This document shows positions 9,365-18,365 of a stretch of 64,000 bases of DNA, piece by piece. The notes below the pieces were generated by a model. The model saw only the letters and a program-made list of their open reading frames with translations. It was not told the DNA's origin and searched no databases. Where the stretch lies: assembly GCF_007858285.1 (NCBI RefSeq), contig NZ_VFIL01000004.1, forward strand, positions 434,001 through 498,000. Direction: 5' to 3'. A program made the translations under genes and the position numbers. Source of the stretch: Pseudomonas brenneri (lineage in GTDB: Bacteria; Pseudomonadota; Gammaproteobacteria; Pseudomonadales; Pseudomonadaceae). The first letter of the stretch is position 1; the number at the start of each line of letters is the position of its first letter.

Positions 9365-9380
9365 ACTTTACCGGTAAAGT
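9365..9380. promoter_or_regulatory. Perfect 16-bp palindrome in lysE/mocR gap
   Basis: ACTTTACCGGTAAAGT is identical to its reverse complement and lies 26 bases before the MocR start and about 75 bases upstream of the exporter start. It is a good candidate operator for the MocR regulator on both divergent genes. Confidence 0.6.
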
Positions 9381-9405
9381 GACCGGCAAACATCAGGACG
9401 TCGCG

Positions 9406-10800
9406 ATGCCCCTTCCGCAGATACGCTTCCATGACCAAGGCCCCAAGGTCCAGCAAATCGTCGAGGCCTTTGCCCGTGCCATTGAGCAGGGCGAACTGGC
9501 CGCCGGCAGCAAACTGCCTTCCGTGCGTGAATTGGGCGAGCAACTGGGCGTCGGCAAATTCACGGTCAATGAAGCCCTCGACCGTCTGCGCGGCCAGCAC
9601 CTGCTGACCTCGCGCCAGGGCCGTGGGCATTTTGTTGCCCAGCGCCAGGCACAGCCGTCGTCCAGCAACTGGGTCGACCTGCTGCCCCAAGATCTGCTCA
9701 GTGTCCTGCGCAGGCCCATGCTCATCGGCCAAGGCGAACTGCGCCCCGGTGGTGGTCACCTGCCTGAAGACTGGCTCAACTGCGAAGCCATGCGCCAGGC
9801 CATGCGCAGTGTGGTGCGGGCGCCGTCGCTGCGCATAGCCGGCATGGGCACCCCGGCGGGTTTCCTGCCGTTGCGCCAGGCCCTGCAGCAAAAACTGCAG
9901 GGCGATGGCCTGGCGGTACCGGTGGAACAGATCATCACCACGCCCAGCACCCTGCAGGGGCTGGATATGTTGATGCGTTTGCTGGCCCGCCCCGGCGATA
10001 CAGTGCTGCTGGATGCGCCGTGTTACTTCAACTTCCACGCCAACCTGGCACTGCATGGAGTCAAGGTGGTGACGCTGCCACGGGGCCCGGACGGTTTCGA
10101 CTTGGCCGCCCTGGAACAATTGCTGATCTTCGAGCAGCCCAGCCTGTATCTGACCACCGGTATTTTGCACAACCCCACCGGCCATTCCTTCAGCGCCGCC
10201 CAGGCCTTTGGGCTGTTGCAACTGATGCGCCAATACCACTGCCATATCATCGAGGATGACCTCTACGGCGACCTGCACCCCAACCCGCCGCCACGCCTGG
10301 CAGCACTCGCCGGCCTGGACCAGGTGACCTACCTGTCGGGCTTCTCGAAAACCCTCAGCGCCAATACCCGCGTCAGCTATGTGGTAGCTGCGCCGCAATT
10401 GGCGGCCAACCTGACCAATATGAAACTGATGAGCGGCGGTGTGACGTCAGAGTTGTTCGAGCAGATTGTCTATCGCTTGCTCAATGAGGGCAGCTATGCC
10501 CGGCACCGCAAGCGTATGGCCCAGCGATTGCTCGAAGCCGGCGCACGGGTGGAGCAGTGGCTGCGCCGTTGTGGCTGTGAACTGCCCATCGCCTATACGG
10601 CCGGGATGTTTATATGGGCGCGCCTGCCGGCGGGGGTCAATGGTGAGCAACTGGCCGAGGCAGGGCTCAAGCGCGGCATGGTGTTGGCGCCGGGGGCGTT
10701 GTTTGGATATGAGCCAGGGCTACGGGATTTCATGCGGTTTAACGTGGCGCATTGTGATGACCCGCAGGTGTGGGCGGCGGTCGAGCAATTGTTGCGCTGA
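9406..10800 (+). CDS. MocR/PdxR-type GntR regulator with aminotransferase domain
   Basis: This 464-residue fusion has an N-terminal winged helix-turn-helix (about residues 12-80, with SVRELGEQLGVGKFTVNEAL) and a fold-type I aminotransferase domain. The PLP lysine is in SGFSKTLSANTRVSY. Proteins of this kind usually sense PLP-amino acid adducts rather than transaminate. I placed the start at the ATG at 9406 because upstream codons in the same frame cross the palindromic operator. It probably regulates the divergent LysE exporter. Confidence 0.9.
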   Translation: MPLPQIRFHDQGPKVQQIVEAFARAIEQGELAAGSKLPSVRELGEQLGVGKFTVNEALDRLRGQHLLTSRQGRGHFVAQRQAQPSSSNWVDLLPQDLLSVLRRPMLIGQGELRPGGGHLPEDWLNCEAMRQAMRSVVRAPSLRIAGMGTPAGFLPLRQALQQKLQGDGLAVPVEQIITTPSTLQGLDMLMRLLARPGDTVLLDAPCYFNFHANLALHGVKVVTLPRGPDGFDLAALEQLLIFEQPSLYLTTGILHNPTGHSFSAAQAFGLLQLMRQYHCHIIEDDLYGDLHPNPPPRLAALAGLDQVTYLSGFSKTLSANTRVSYVVAAPQLAANLTNMKLMSGGVTSELFEQIVYRLLNEGSYARHRKRMAQRLLEAGARVEQWLRRCGCELPIAYTAGMFIWARLPAGVNGEQLAEAGLKRGMVLAPGALFGYEPGLRDFMRFNVAHCDDPQVWAAVEQLLR

Positions 10801-10806
10801 TCCATT

Positions 10807-10931
10807 GTGGGAGCGGGCAAGCCCTAATGCCAGTCAGTTAAACGGATTCTGCTTTCTGTAGGAGCGAGGGGGACGCCTAGTTCCTACAAAAAAACCTTAA
10901 CTGACTGGCATTAGGGTAAGCCCGCTCCCAC
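10807..10931. mobile_element. MITE-like element nested inside a REP hairpin
   Basis: Perfect 20-base terminal inverted repeats, CCCTAATGCCAGTCAGTTAA at 10822-10841 and its complement at 10897-10916, bracket about 55 bases of non-coding DNA. Outside them lie the two arms of a REP hairpin (GTGGGAGCGGGC at 10807 and GCCCGCTCCCAC ending 10931). It therefore looks like a short non-autonomous element that landed in a REP loop. The inner segment also holds a small REP-like hairpin (TGTAGGA...TCCTACA). No transposase is encoded. Confidence 0.65.
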
Positions 10932-11070
10932 AGTCGTGGCCGTTGAGTGCACACAAAAACGCAACACTGCACCGCCTCGATTGTGATGGTCGATACCCCG
11001 GCAGGTTTATATAGTCCAGATCAACAGCCACCCGCCATGAGCCCCAAGGCCCATCACCAGGAAGCGCTCA

Positions 11071-12459
11071 ATGACCGATCTTCACGACCTCACGGCCGCC
11101 CAGTTGCTGGAGCAATTCTCCAGCCGCCAGCTCTCCCCCATCGACTACTACGACCATCTGCTGGCCCACATCGACCGCTGGGAGCCGAAGATCCGCGCCC
11201 TGTATGCCTTCGACCCAGAGCAGGTGCGCCAGCAAGCCCAGGCCTCCACCGAGCGCTGGAACAAAGGCCAGCCCAACGGTGTGCTCGATGGCGTGCCCGT
11301 GACCATCAAGGAATTGGTCGCCACCGAAGGCACGCCGATTCCCCTCGGCAGCGCCGCCACCCGCCTGACCCCGGCCCTCCGGGACGCACCACCCGCCGCA
11401 CGGATGCGTGAAGCCGGGGCGATTGTGCTGGCCAAGACCACTGTCCCGGATTTCGGCATGCTCTCCTCCGGCCTGTCGAGTTTCCATGGCATCACGCGCA
11501 ACCCGTGGAACACCGCCAACAATACCGGCGGTTCCAGCTCAGGCGCCGCCGCTGCCGCCGCCGCCGGTTACGGCCCACTGCATATCGGCACCGATATCGG
11601 CGGTTCGGTGCGCCTGCCCGCCGCCTGGTGCGGCCTGGTGGGGTTCAAGCCGACCCTGGGGCGTATCCCGATTGATCCGTACTACACCGGCCGCACCGCC
11701 GGGCCCATGACCCGCACGGTCGATGACTGCGTATTGATGATGCAGCACCTGGCCCGCCCCGATGCCCGCGACGCCACCAGCCTGCCGCCGCTCACCCGCG
11801 AGTGGAGCAACCAGCCGCTGTCGGTCAAGGGCTTGCGCGTAGGCCTGATGCTGGAGCCCGGTGCAGGCCTGCAACCGGAAGGCTTCGTATGTGAAGCGGT
11901 CGAGCAAGCCGCGCGACTGTTCGAAGCCCATGGTGCCAAGGTCACGCTGATCCCGCCGATCATGGACCGCGCCCAACTCGACGGCCTCGACCAGTTCTGG
12001 CGCGCCCGGCAATGGGGCGACTTGTCGGCCTTGAGCAGCGAGCAGTTCGATAAGGTCTTGCCGTACATCCGCGACTGGGCCGCACCCGGTGCCGACATCA
12101 GCGGTGTACAGGCGGTGCAGGGTTTCAACCAGACCTTTGAAATGCGCCGCCGTGCTGCCCAGGCCTTCAGCGACCTCGACCTGATCCTGTCACCGACCAA
12201 CCAGGTCAATGCATTCCCAGCGCAATGGCCATCACCGAGCAATGATCCGCAACTGCCGTTCGAACACATCGTGTTCACCGTGCCCTGGAACATGGGCGAG
12301 CAACCGGCGCTGTCGATCAACTGTGGTTTCGCCGCCGATGGCATGCCCATCGGCCTGCAGATGATCGCACCCCGTTTCGCCGATATCTGGCTGCTGCAAA
12401 TCGCAAAAACCTATGAGAGCTGGCGTGGCGCAATCCACCAATGGCCGAACCCGATCTGA
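11071..12459 (+). CDS. Amidase signature family hydrolase
   Basis: This 462-residue cytoplasmic enzyme would hydrolyse a carboxamide to acid and ammonia. The Ser-cisSer-Lys triad is complete: Lys80 in VPVTIKE, the cis-serine Ser155 in GGSSSG, and nucleophile Ser179 in TDIGGSVR, with the expected 24-residue spacing between the serines. It is followed by an MHS transporter and an OprD porin, which suggests uptake and hydrolysis of an external amide. The substrate is unknown. A second, diverged amidase lies at 24231. Confidence 0.9.
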   Translation: MTDLHDLTAAQLLEQFSSRQLSPIDYYDHLLAHIDRWEPKIRALYAFDPEQVRQQAQASTERWNKGQPNGVLDGVPVTIKELVATEGTPIPLGSAATRLTPALRDAPPAARMREAGAIVLAKTTVPDFGMLSSGLSSFHGITRNPWNTANNTGGSSSGAAAAAAAGYGPLHIGTDIGGSVRLPAAWCGLVGFKPTLGRIPIDPYYTGRTAGPMTRTVDDCVLMMQHLARPDARDATSLPPLTREWSNQPLSVKGLRVGLMLEPGAGLQPEGFVCEAVEQAARLFEAHGAKVTLIPPIMDRAQLDGLDQFWRARQWGDLSALSSEQFDKVLPYIRDWAAPGADISGVQAVQGFNQTFEMRRRAAQAFSDLDLILSPTNQVNAFPAQWPSPSNDPQLPFEHIVFTVPWNMGEQPALSINCGFAADGMPIGLQMIAPRFADIWLLQIAKTYESWRGAIHQWPNPI

Positions 12460-12554
12460 CCTTGACGCTGTAACTGAACTGCCCACCCACACGCCCGTTC
12501 CCTGGCCCCAAGGCCGGGGCCTGGGCGACCTATAACTAAAACCGAGGGGCTGGT

Positions 12555-13898
12555 ATGCACACTGAACAATTGACCCGCGAGGGTCCCGAGCACACACCTG
12601 AAACGCCATCGCCGGACGCCGGCCGCAAGAGCATCTTCGCCGTGGTGCTGGGCAATGCGGTGGAGTTTTTCGACTTTGGGGTCTACGCGACATTCGCGGT
12701 GATGATCGGCCACACGTTTTTCCCGTCCGACAGCGCCTTCCTCAGCTTGATGCTTTCAGTCACCGCCTTCGGCATCGGTTTTATCGTACGGCCCCTGGGC
12801 GCGGTGCTGATTGGCGCCTACGCCGACCGCGTCGGACGCAAGCCGGCGATGCTGCTGACCCTGGTGATGATGGCGGTGGGCACCGGCAGTATTGCGATAT
12901 TGCCTGGCTACGAGACCATCGGGATTGCCGCACCGATCCTGCTGGTGGTCACGCGCATGATTCAGGGCCTGGCCTGGGGCGGTGAAGCGGGCCCCGCCAC
13001 CACCTACATCCTCGAAGCCGCTCCACCGCACAAGCGTGGCACCTATGCCTGCTGGCAAGTGGTAGCCCAGGGCGTCGCTGCCATGGCGGCCGGGCTGGTG
13101 GGTTATACCCTGACCAAAGTGATGTCCCCCGAAGACCTCAACAGCTGGGGCTGGCGCGTGCCGTTCGTGTTCGGCCTGCTGGTATTGCCGATTGGTATCT
13201 ATATCCGCCGCAACCTGGCCGAGACCTTCCATGGCCAAGGCGAAACCACCAGCACGGGCGACCTGGTGCGCGAAGTCTGCGGCAAGCATCGGCGTGCCCT
13301 GGTCCTGGGTTTGCTGATTCTCTCGGGTAGCACCATCACCCAGTACTTCCTCAACTACATGACCACCTTTGCCCTCACCGAGCTGAAGTTACCCACCAGC
13401 ATCTCCATGCTCTCGACCCTGGTGGCCGGCGCCGCCATGGCGGTGTGTGCCATTGCCGGTGGCATGTTGTGCGACCGCTTCGGGCGCCGCGCAATCCTGA
13501 TGACGCCACGGGTAGTGCTGTTGCTGATCCTGTTCCCGGCGCTGCAATTGATGACCGAACACCCCAGCCCCTCGACCTTCCTCCTGACCCTGGCAGTGCT
13601 GTCCGGCCTGCATGGCATGAGTGGCGCGGCGTTGATCGTGTTGCTGGTAGAGAGCTTTCCCAAGTCCGTGCGTTCCACCGGGTTCTCGATTGTCTACGCC
13701 TTCGGTGTGGCGGCATTTGGCGGCACCGCGCAGATCATCATCACCTGGCTGATCGGCACCACGGGCGACCCGATGTCACCGGTCTGGTACCTGTTGATCG
13801 CCAACCTGGTGTGCCTCACCGCCGCCTGGTTCGCCAAGGAAACCCGGCCCGTGCTCCCCGGCTCGCAGAAGCCCCGGTTCGCAGAACAATGCGTATAG
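12555..13898 (+). CDS. MFS transporter, metabolite:H+ symporter (MHS) type
   Basis: This 447-residue protein has twelve predicted membrane segments. The motif GNAVEFFDFGVYATFA at the first helix and the loop GAYADRVGRKPAM are typical of the MHS subfamily, which includes citrate, proline/betaine and shikimate permeases. About 30 hydrophilic residues precede the first helix. It likely imports the acid or amide handled by the neighbouring amidase. Specificity is not readable. Confidence 0.88.
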   Translation: MHTEQLTREGPEHTPETPSPDAGRKSIFAVVLGNAVEFFDFGVYATFAVMIGHTFFPSDSAFLSLMLSVTAFGIGFIVRPLGAVLIGAYADRVGRKPAMLLTLVMMAVGTGSIAILPGYETIGIAAPILLVVTRMIQGLAWGGEAGPATTYILEAAPPHKRGTYACWQVVAQGVAAMAAGLVGYTLTKVMSPEDLNSWGWRVPFVFGLLVLPIGIYIRRNLAETFHGQGETTSTGDLVREVCGKHRRALVLGLLILSGSTITQYFLNYMTTFALTELKLPTSISMLSTLVAGAAMAVCAIAGGMLCDRFGRRAILMTPRVVLLLILFPALQLMTEHPSPSTFLLTLAVLSGLHGMSGAALIVLLVESFPKSVRSTGFSIVYAFGVAAFGGTAQIIITWLIGTTGDPMSPVWYLLIANLVCLTAAWFAKETRPVLPGSQKPRFAEQCV

Positions 13899-13907
13899 GC
13901 CCTCCTT

Positions 13908-14008
13908 TATAGGAGCGAGCTTGCTCGCGAAGATCGTCAACGATAACGCGCGCATTCTGGATGCACGCGGCGGTCTGCGGTTTTTCGCGAGCAAGCTCGC
14001 GCCTACAG
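13908..14008. repeat. BIME: paired REP arms with conserved loop
   Basis: TAGGAGCGAGCTTGCTCGCGA pairs over a roughly 60-base loop with TCGCGAGCAAGCTCGCGCCTA. The loop begins AGATCGTCAACGATAACGCG, nearly the same as in the element at 52438-52541, so both belong to one family. Confidence 0.85.
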
Positions 14009-14033
14009 TTCCTTTTTTGTGTGGGGATTGACC

Positions 14034-15380
14034 ATGTATCCACGTCTTTTCCTGGCCGCCACCCTGGCGGCCGGCACCCAGGCTTATGCGCAAGAAAACG
14101 CCCAGGCCAGCGCGCCCGGTTTTATCGAGGGCAGCAGCCTGGACCTGAACCTGCGTCACTACTATTCCAACCAGCACACCCAGCGCAGTACCTACCTGAG
14201 CATCAAGAAACCCGGCGGCATCGAACGCACCCGCGTGCGTGAAACCTGGGTACAGACCGCCATGCTCAAGTACAGCTCCGGCTATACCCAAGGTGTGATC
14301 GGCGTGGGTGTGGATGTGGGGGTGTTCAGTGCCGTCAACCTGCAACGCGGGCATGGCAAGGTGGCCAATGGCGGCGACCGCATGCTGGTGGACAGCGACG
14401 GCGACGCGATCCCGACCTGGAGCCGGCTGGGGGTGGGCGATGTGCGGTTTCGCCTGTCCAACACCGAGCTCAAGGCCGGGCGCTTGATGACCGAAAACCC
14501 GATCCTGCGCTACAAGGACAACCGCGCCCTGCCCTCAAGCTTCCAGGGCGTGGGCCTGTACAGCAACGAACTGGACTGGCTGTCGATCCAGGGCGGCAGC
14601 TTCGACCGCGCAATCCCACGTACCGGTACCGGCGCCGAGCGCCTGACCACCACCTTCGGCAACCGCGCCTACAGCGGCGCGCGCATCAGCTATCTGGGGG
14701 CCACGTTCAAGCCCGGCCATGGCCTGGAAGCCAGCCTCTACGGCTCGCGTTTCGAGGACATGTGGGACCAGTATTACCTGGGGTTGACCCATCGCGTCGG
14801 CGACAAAAATGCGCTCGCCCTCAAGACCGCCCTGCACTACTACCACACCCAGGATTCCGGCCAGCAGCGCCTGGGCTACATCGACAACGACGCCGCCAGC
14901 CTGGCCGTGACCGCCAACCACCAGGCCCACAGCCTGACCCTGGCCTGGCAACAGGTGTTCGGCAACGAGTACTTCGACTATGTGTGGGAGTCCACCGGCA
15001 ACTACATGGCCAACTCGTTGTATTCGGACTACAACGGCCCCAACGAAAAATCCTGGCAACTGCGCTACGACATTGACCTGGCCGCCTACGGCGTGCCCGG
15101 CCTGACGGCGAGCCTGTGGCACGCCAAGGGCTGGGGCATCGACGGCACGCACTACGAGGGTGATCGCAACGGCCACAACACCGGCTACAACGTGCGCGGG
15201 CTGGACAACGCCAAGCACAACGAAAACGGCTTGATGCTGGCCTATGTGGTGCAATCCGGGAAACTGAAGAACACCGTGGTGCGCACCATCGTCTACAACC
15301 ACCGCGCCAGCGGCGGGCAGATTGATGGCAGCTATGACGAATTCAGGATCGTTGGCAACTTTCCCATCAACCTGTTCTGA
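14034..15380 (+). CDS. OprD family outer-membrane porin
   Basis: This 448-residue porin would admit a specific small carboxylate or amide. It has a signal peptide ending GTQAYAQ, then GFIEGSSLDLNLRHYY, the typical OprD mature start, and alternating amphipathic strands to a C-terminal aromatic (NLF). I chose the ATG at 14034 since it gives a proper signal peptide; an in-frame codon at 14019 only adds five residues. It follows the MFS gene and probably supplies the same substrate route. A strong terminator follows. Confidence 0.92.
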   Translation: MYPRLFLAATLAAGTQAYAQENAQASAPGFIEGSSLDLNLRHYYSNQHTQRSTYLSIKKPGGIERTRVRETWVQTAMLKYSSGYTQGVIGVGVDVGVFSAVNLQRGHGKVANGGDRMLVDSDGDAIPTWSRLGVGDVRFRLSNTELKAGRLMTENPILRYKDNRALPSSFQGVGLYSNELDWLSIQGGSFDRAIPRTGTGAERLTTTFGNRAYSGARISYLGATFKPGHGLEASLYGSRFEDMWDQYYLGLTHRVGDKNALALKTALHYYHTQDSGQQRLGYIDNDAASLAVTANHQAHSLTLAWQQVFGNEYFDYVWESTGNYMANSLYSDYNGPNEKSWQLRYDIDLAAYGVPGLTASLWHAKGWGIDGTHYEGDRNGHNTGYNVRGLDNAKHNENGLMLAYVVQSGKLKNTVVRTIVYNHRASGGQIDGSYDEFRIVGNFPINLF

Positions 15381-15386
15381 CAACCG

Positions 15387-15414
15387 CCCGTCGGCACCAG
15401 TCAATGCCGACGGG
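15387..15414 (+). terminator. Hairpin terminator after oprD-like gene
   Basis: CCCGTCGGCA and TGCCGACGGG form a perfect 10-bp stem with an 8-base loop, 6 bases after the porin stop, followed by AAATATTC. It likely ends the amidase-MFS-porin unit. Confidence 0.75.
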
Positions 15415-15518
15415 AAATATTCAGAATTCTTACACCCTGCATAAGATTGCTCCGGCATTGGCTCATCGCCGCACTTGGTAAAAAGTCTGCCCCTATGGAC
15501 GGTTACCCAGGAACGCGG

Positions 15519-16262
15519 ATGAATCCTTTGAAAACAGCAGCGCTTTGCATCATCAGTAGTTTGATGATGCTCTTGAGTTCACCCAGCCACGCCGCGCCGC
15601 CGGGTATCGAATGGCTGGTCGATTGCCCGCGCCTGCCCGGGCGGGCCCTGGATCAGGAGGTGGTCGCGCGCACCCAGTGCGGCATTGTCACCGTGCCACT
15701 GGACCATCAAGCCCCTGACGCACGCACCTATCGCCTGACCATCACTCGGGTCGGTGCCCGGCAGCCCCTGGAGCGCCGAGGTGTAATCTTCGCCCGCCCC
15801 GCCACGCCTCAAGCAGATTTACGCGGAGTCTTTGCGGTGCATCTGGCGACGGTCTGGAAGTACTACAACACTGAGGCGTACCGCACGTTGACGCGTTTCT
15901 ACGATGTCATCGAGCTAAGCCCACGCAATGGAGCGGCCGACGAACAATCGGCCTGGGACATGGAGTTCGTACGCCTGCAACTGGGAGAGCAACGCATCAG
16001 CTTCCTGGGCATCGCCCAAGGCAATTTGCTCGGCGCCGGTTATGCCGCATTGTTTGCCGATCGCGTCGAGCGCATGGTGCTGATCGAGCCCGTCGAAGCC
16101 ACCACCCAGGCATTCGAGGCTCTGCCCGCCACCCTGCGGCTCAAGGGCCCGTACCTACAGAGCACAACCACGGATGCCAGCCAGTGCGTGAACCGCTGGG
16201 TCGGCACCTACCTGGCCCAGGGCAGGCAGCCGCCATCGTCGACCCGTTGCCTGGCCGACTAG
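15519..16262 (+). CDS. Truncated alpha/beta-hydrolase-like exported protein lacking the nucleophile
   Basis: This 247-residue protein has a signal peptide (cut after SHA, about residue 25) and the N-terminal half of a TAP-type alpha/beta hydrolase (CGIVTVPLDH...). At the nucleophile elbow the sequence is GIAQGN (residues 164-169), so the expected GxSxG serine is an alanine (Ala166). The family's lid and C-terminal half, with Asp and His, are absent: full members run to about 450-500 residues. It is either a decaying gene or a non-catalytic binding protein. Its TAG overlaps the stop of the convergent LysR gene in a shared CTAG. Confidence 0.6.
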   Translation: MNPLKTAALCIISSLMMLLSSPSHAAPPGIEWLVDCPRLPGRALDQEVVARTQCGIVTVPLDHQAPDARTYRLTITRVGARQPLERRGVIFARPATPQADLRGVFAVHLATVWKYYNTEAYRTLTRFYDVIELSPRNGAADEQSAWDMEFVRLQLGEQRISFLGIAQGNLLGAGYAALFADRVERMVLIEPVEATTQAFEALPATLRLKGPYLQSTTTDASQCVNRWVGTYLAQGRQPPSSTRCLAD

Positions 16263-17164
16263 TCCACCAGCGCGCAACGCTGCATCGCGCTGGCGAGCAT
16301 TTCCTGGCACTTGAGTACCGCCACCGAGCGTGGCCGGTTGCGGTACCCGCACAGGTCGATGCGAATCCGCCCCAGGTGTTCATCGGCAATCGGCACCGCG
16401 ACCAGGCCATCGCCCAGGTCACGGGCATCGGCATCCACCTGGGGCAGGATCAACACCGCCGCCCGTTGCCGGGCCAGGCTTTTTTGCACTTCCAGGGAAC
16501 TGGTGGTGAACACCGGCTGGATCGTCACCCCACGCTTTTTCGCCGCGGCCTCCAGGGCCTGGCGCACACCGTAAGCCGAGTCGGGGATGGCCAGGGGCTG
16601 GCCTTCAAGCTCACGCAGTTCAATGCTGTCGCGCTGGGCAAAAGGGTGTTCGGCACTGACCAGCACCCGGTGCCACAGCTCGCATTGCGCGGTGACTTCA
16701 ACATCGGCCCGCTCCTGCAGATAGAACGCCAGGCCCAGATCGGCCTCACCGCTGCACAGGGCATCCAGGGTGGCCGAGGCGCTGGCGATCACAATATTGA
16801 ACGTGACCTTGGGATGGGCGCGGTAGAACGCCGCGAGCACCGGCGCCAGAACCGTGGAAACGATACTTTCTGACACATGGATACTGATGTTACCCGCCAC
16901 CTGGCTTTGCCGGCTGGCGATCACATCGCGCACTTGATCGAGACCACGCAGGGTGCTGGTGACCTGCTCAGCCAGGCACTCACCCTCCACCGTCAGGCGG
17001 ATGCCACGCGGGCCGCGCTCAATCAGGGCGGCGCCAAAGAAGTGTTCCAGGTGCTCGATCTGCCGGCTGACGGCAGTGGGCGTGACGTACAAACGCTCGG
17101 CCGCCTTACGCAACGAGGCACAGCGCGCCACCTCGTGAAAATACCGCAAGGCTCGTAATTGCAT
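16259..17164 (-). CDS. LysR family transcriptional regulator
   Basis: This 301-residue regulator has the N-terminal winged helix-turn-helix (MQLRALRYFHEVARCASLRKAAERLYVTPTAVSRQ region) and a periplasmic-binding-like effector domain. The ATG at 17164 is preceded by GGAG at good distance; a GTG six codons further up is less likely. It is convergent with the hydrolase-like gene and divergent from the FCD regulator at 17380. It may govern the amidase/MFS/porin set or the Liv-type set; position alone does not decide. Confidence 0.88.
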   Translation of the reverse strand: MQLRALRYFHEVARCASLRKAAERLYVTPTAVSRQIEHLEHFFGAALIERGPRGIRLTVEGECLAEQVTSTLRGLDQVRDVIASRQSQVAGNISIHVSESIVSTVLAPVLAAFYRAHPKVTFNIVIASASATLDALCSGEADLGLAFYLQERADVEVTAQCELWHRVLVSAEHPFAQRDSIELRELEGQPLAIPDSAYGVRQALEAAAKKRGVTIQPVFTTSSLEVQKSLARQRAAVLILPQVDADARDLGDGLVAVPIADEHLGRIRIDLCGYRNRPRSVAVLKCQEMLASAMQRCALVD

Positions 17165-17379
17165 GGTCGGGTGCTCCTGCACAAAGACTGGACCCAGAAG
17201 GGAGGCAATTACTGCGCCAGACTCAATTTTGTGAACGCTCCCACATGGGTTTGAATTGGTCTGGGAGTCAAAAGGTGGTTTACGACCTGTTTTACCTGAA
17301 AACGACGCCTGCCGTTGACGCCTCTGCCCAACCCCTATTAAGTGCTATTTATCCGCATTAATACGATAAATTGAAAACC

Positions 17380-18147
17380 ATGCTCAGCCGCCCCCTGCGA
17401 CGCAAACGCCAGAAGCTTTCCGATGTGATTGTCGAGTCGGTCAAGCGCTCGATCGTCACCGATGCCTTGAAGCCCGGCGACCGCTTGCCCACCGAACGCG
17501 AGTTGATGGAAAGCTTCCAGTGCTCCAAGGGCTCGGCCCGCGAGGCGCTCAAGGCCCTGGAAGTCGAAGGGCTGGTCAGCACCCGCACCGGCCCCACCGG
17601 TGGCGCCTATCTGAACCAGGCCGGCACTGAGCCGGCCAGCCGTGCTTTGCGCAACTACCTGCACTTCCAGCATCTGGACGGAGAGCAGGTGTATCAACTG
17701 CGCAAGGTGATCGAGGTGGAGCTGGCAGTGTCGGTGCTGGGCCGCTTGAGCGAAGACGACTATCGTGCCCTGCAAGACAACGTGGATTTTTGCAGCGCTC
17801 CCGAAGACAGCGAAGCCGGACAACGTGAGCAGCGCCTGGCGGAACTGGAGTTCCACAACCTGCTGGCCAGGGCCTGCCCCAACCCGTTGCTGAGTTTCAT
17901 GGCGCAGTTCCTCAACGACCTGCTGCGCGACCTGGTGGTGTTGAAAAAGGCCTACAAGCCCAAACGCAAGCAGTTCGACGCGGCCAACCTGGACTATCAC
18001 AAACAACTGCTGAGCGCCTTTCGCGCCGGCGATGAAGCGGCCGTGCGCAGCCTGATGCATGAGCACATGTGCGACGCCGAACACCATATGACCGCGCTGG
18101 AAGGCCAGGTCAGCCCGCACTTTCTGCTGGAGTTCGATCACTCTTAA
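17380..18147 (+). CDS. GntR family regulator, FadR/FCD subfamily
   Basis: This 255-residue repressor-type protein has a winged helix-turn-helix (residues 12-75, with LPTERELMESFQCSKGSAREALKAL) and an all-helical FCD ligand domain with candidate metal-binding His residues (EFHNLLA, DYHKQLL, HEHM). FCD regulators normally respond to organic acids. It precedes the Liv-type importer and amidohydrolases, separated by a BIME, and probably controls them. The start is the ATG at 17380; a TTG three codons earlier is possible. Confidence 0.88.
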   Translation: MLSRPLRRKRQKLSDVIVESVKRSIVTDALKPGDRLPTERELMESFQCSKGSAREALKALEVEGLVSTRTGPTGGAYLNQAGTEPASRALRNYLHFQHLDGEQVYQLRKVIEVELAVSVLGRLSEDDYRALQDNVDFCSAPEDSEAGQREQRLAELEFHNLLARACPNPLLSFMAQFLNDLLRDLVVLKKAYKPKRKQFDAANLDYHKQLLSAFRAGDEAAVRSLMHEHMCDAEHHMTALEGQVSPHFLLEFDHS

Positions 18148-18174
18148 ACACACCAAAAATCCCTCTGTAGGAGC

Positions 18175-18251
18175 GAGCTTGCTCGCGAAAATCGTCCCCC
18201 CAACGCAACGATTCGCTTGGAATACCTTCGCGAGCAAGCTCGCTCCTACAG
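18175..18251. repeat. BIME hairpin
   Basis: CTGTAGGAGCGAGCTTGCTC pairs with GAGCAAGCTCGCTCCTACAG around a 35-base loop. It separates the FCD regulator from the ABC transporter operon. Confidence 0.85.
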
Positions 18252-18365
18252 TTGACCGTGTACACCCGATAGACCGCGCCACCCAATAAAAGGCCTGCCC
18301 ACAGGCCGTGCTCCACCGTATCGCCATTGCCACTCCTGCCAATAACTAAACCAGGGAGTCACCCC

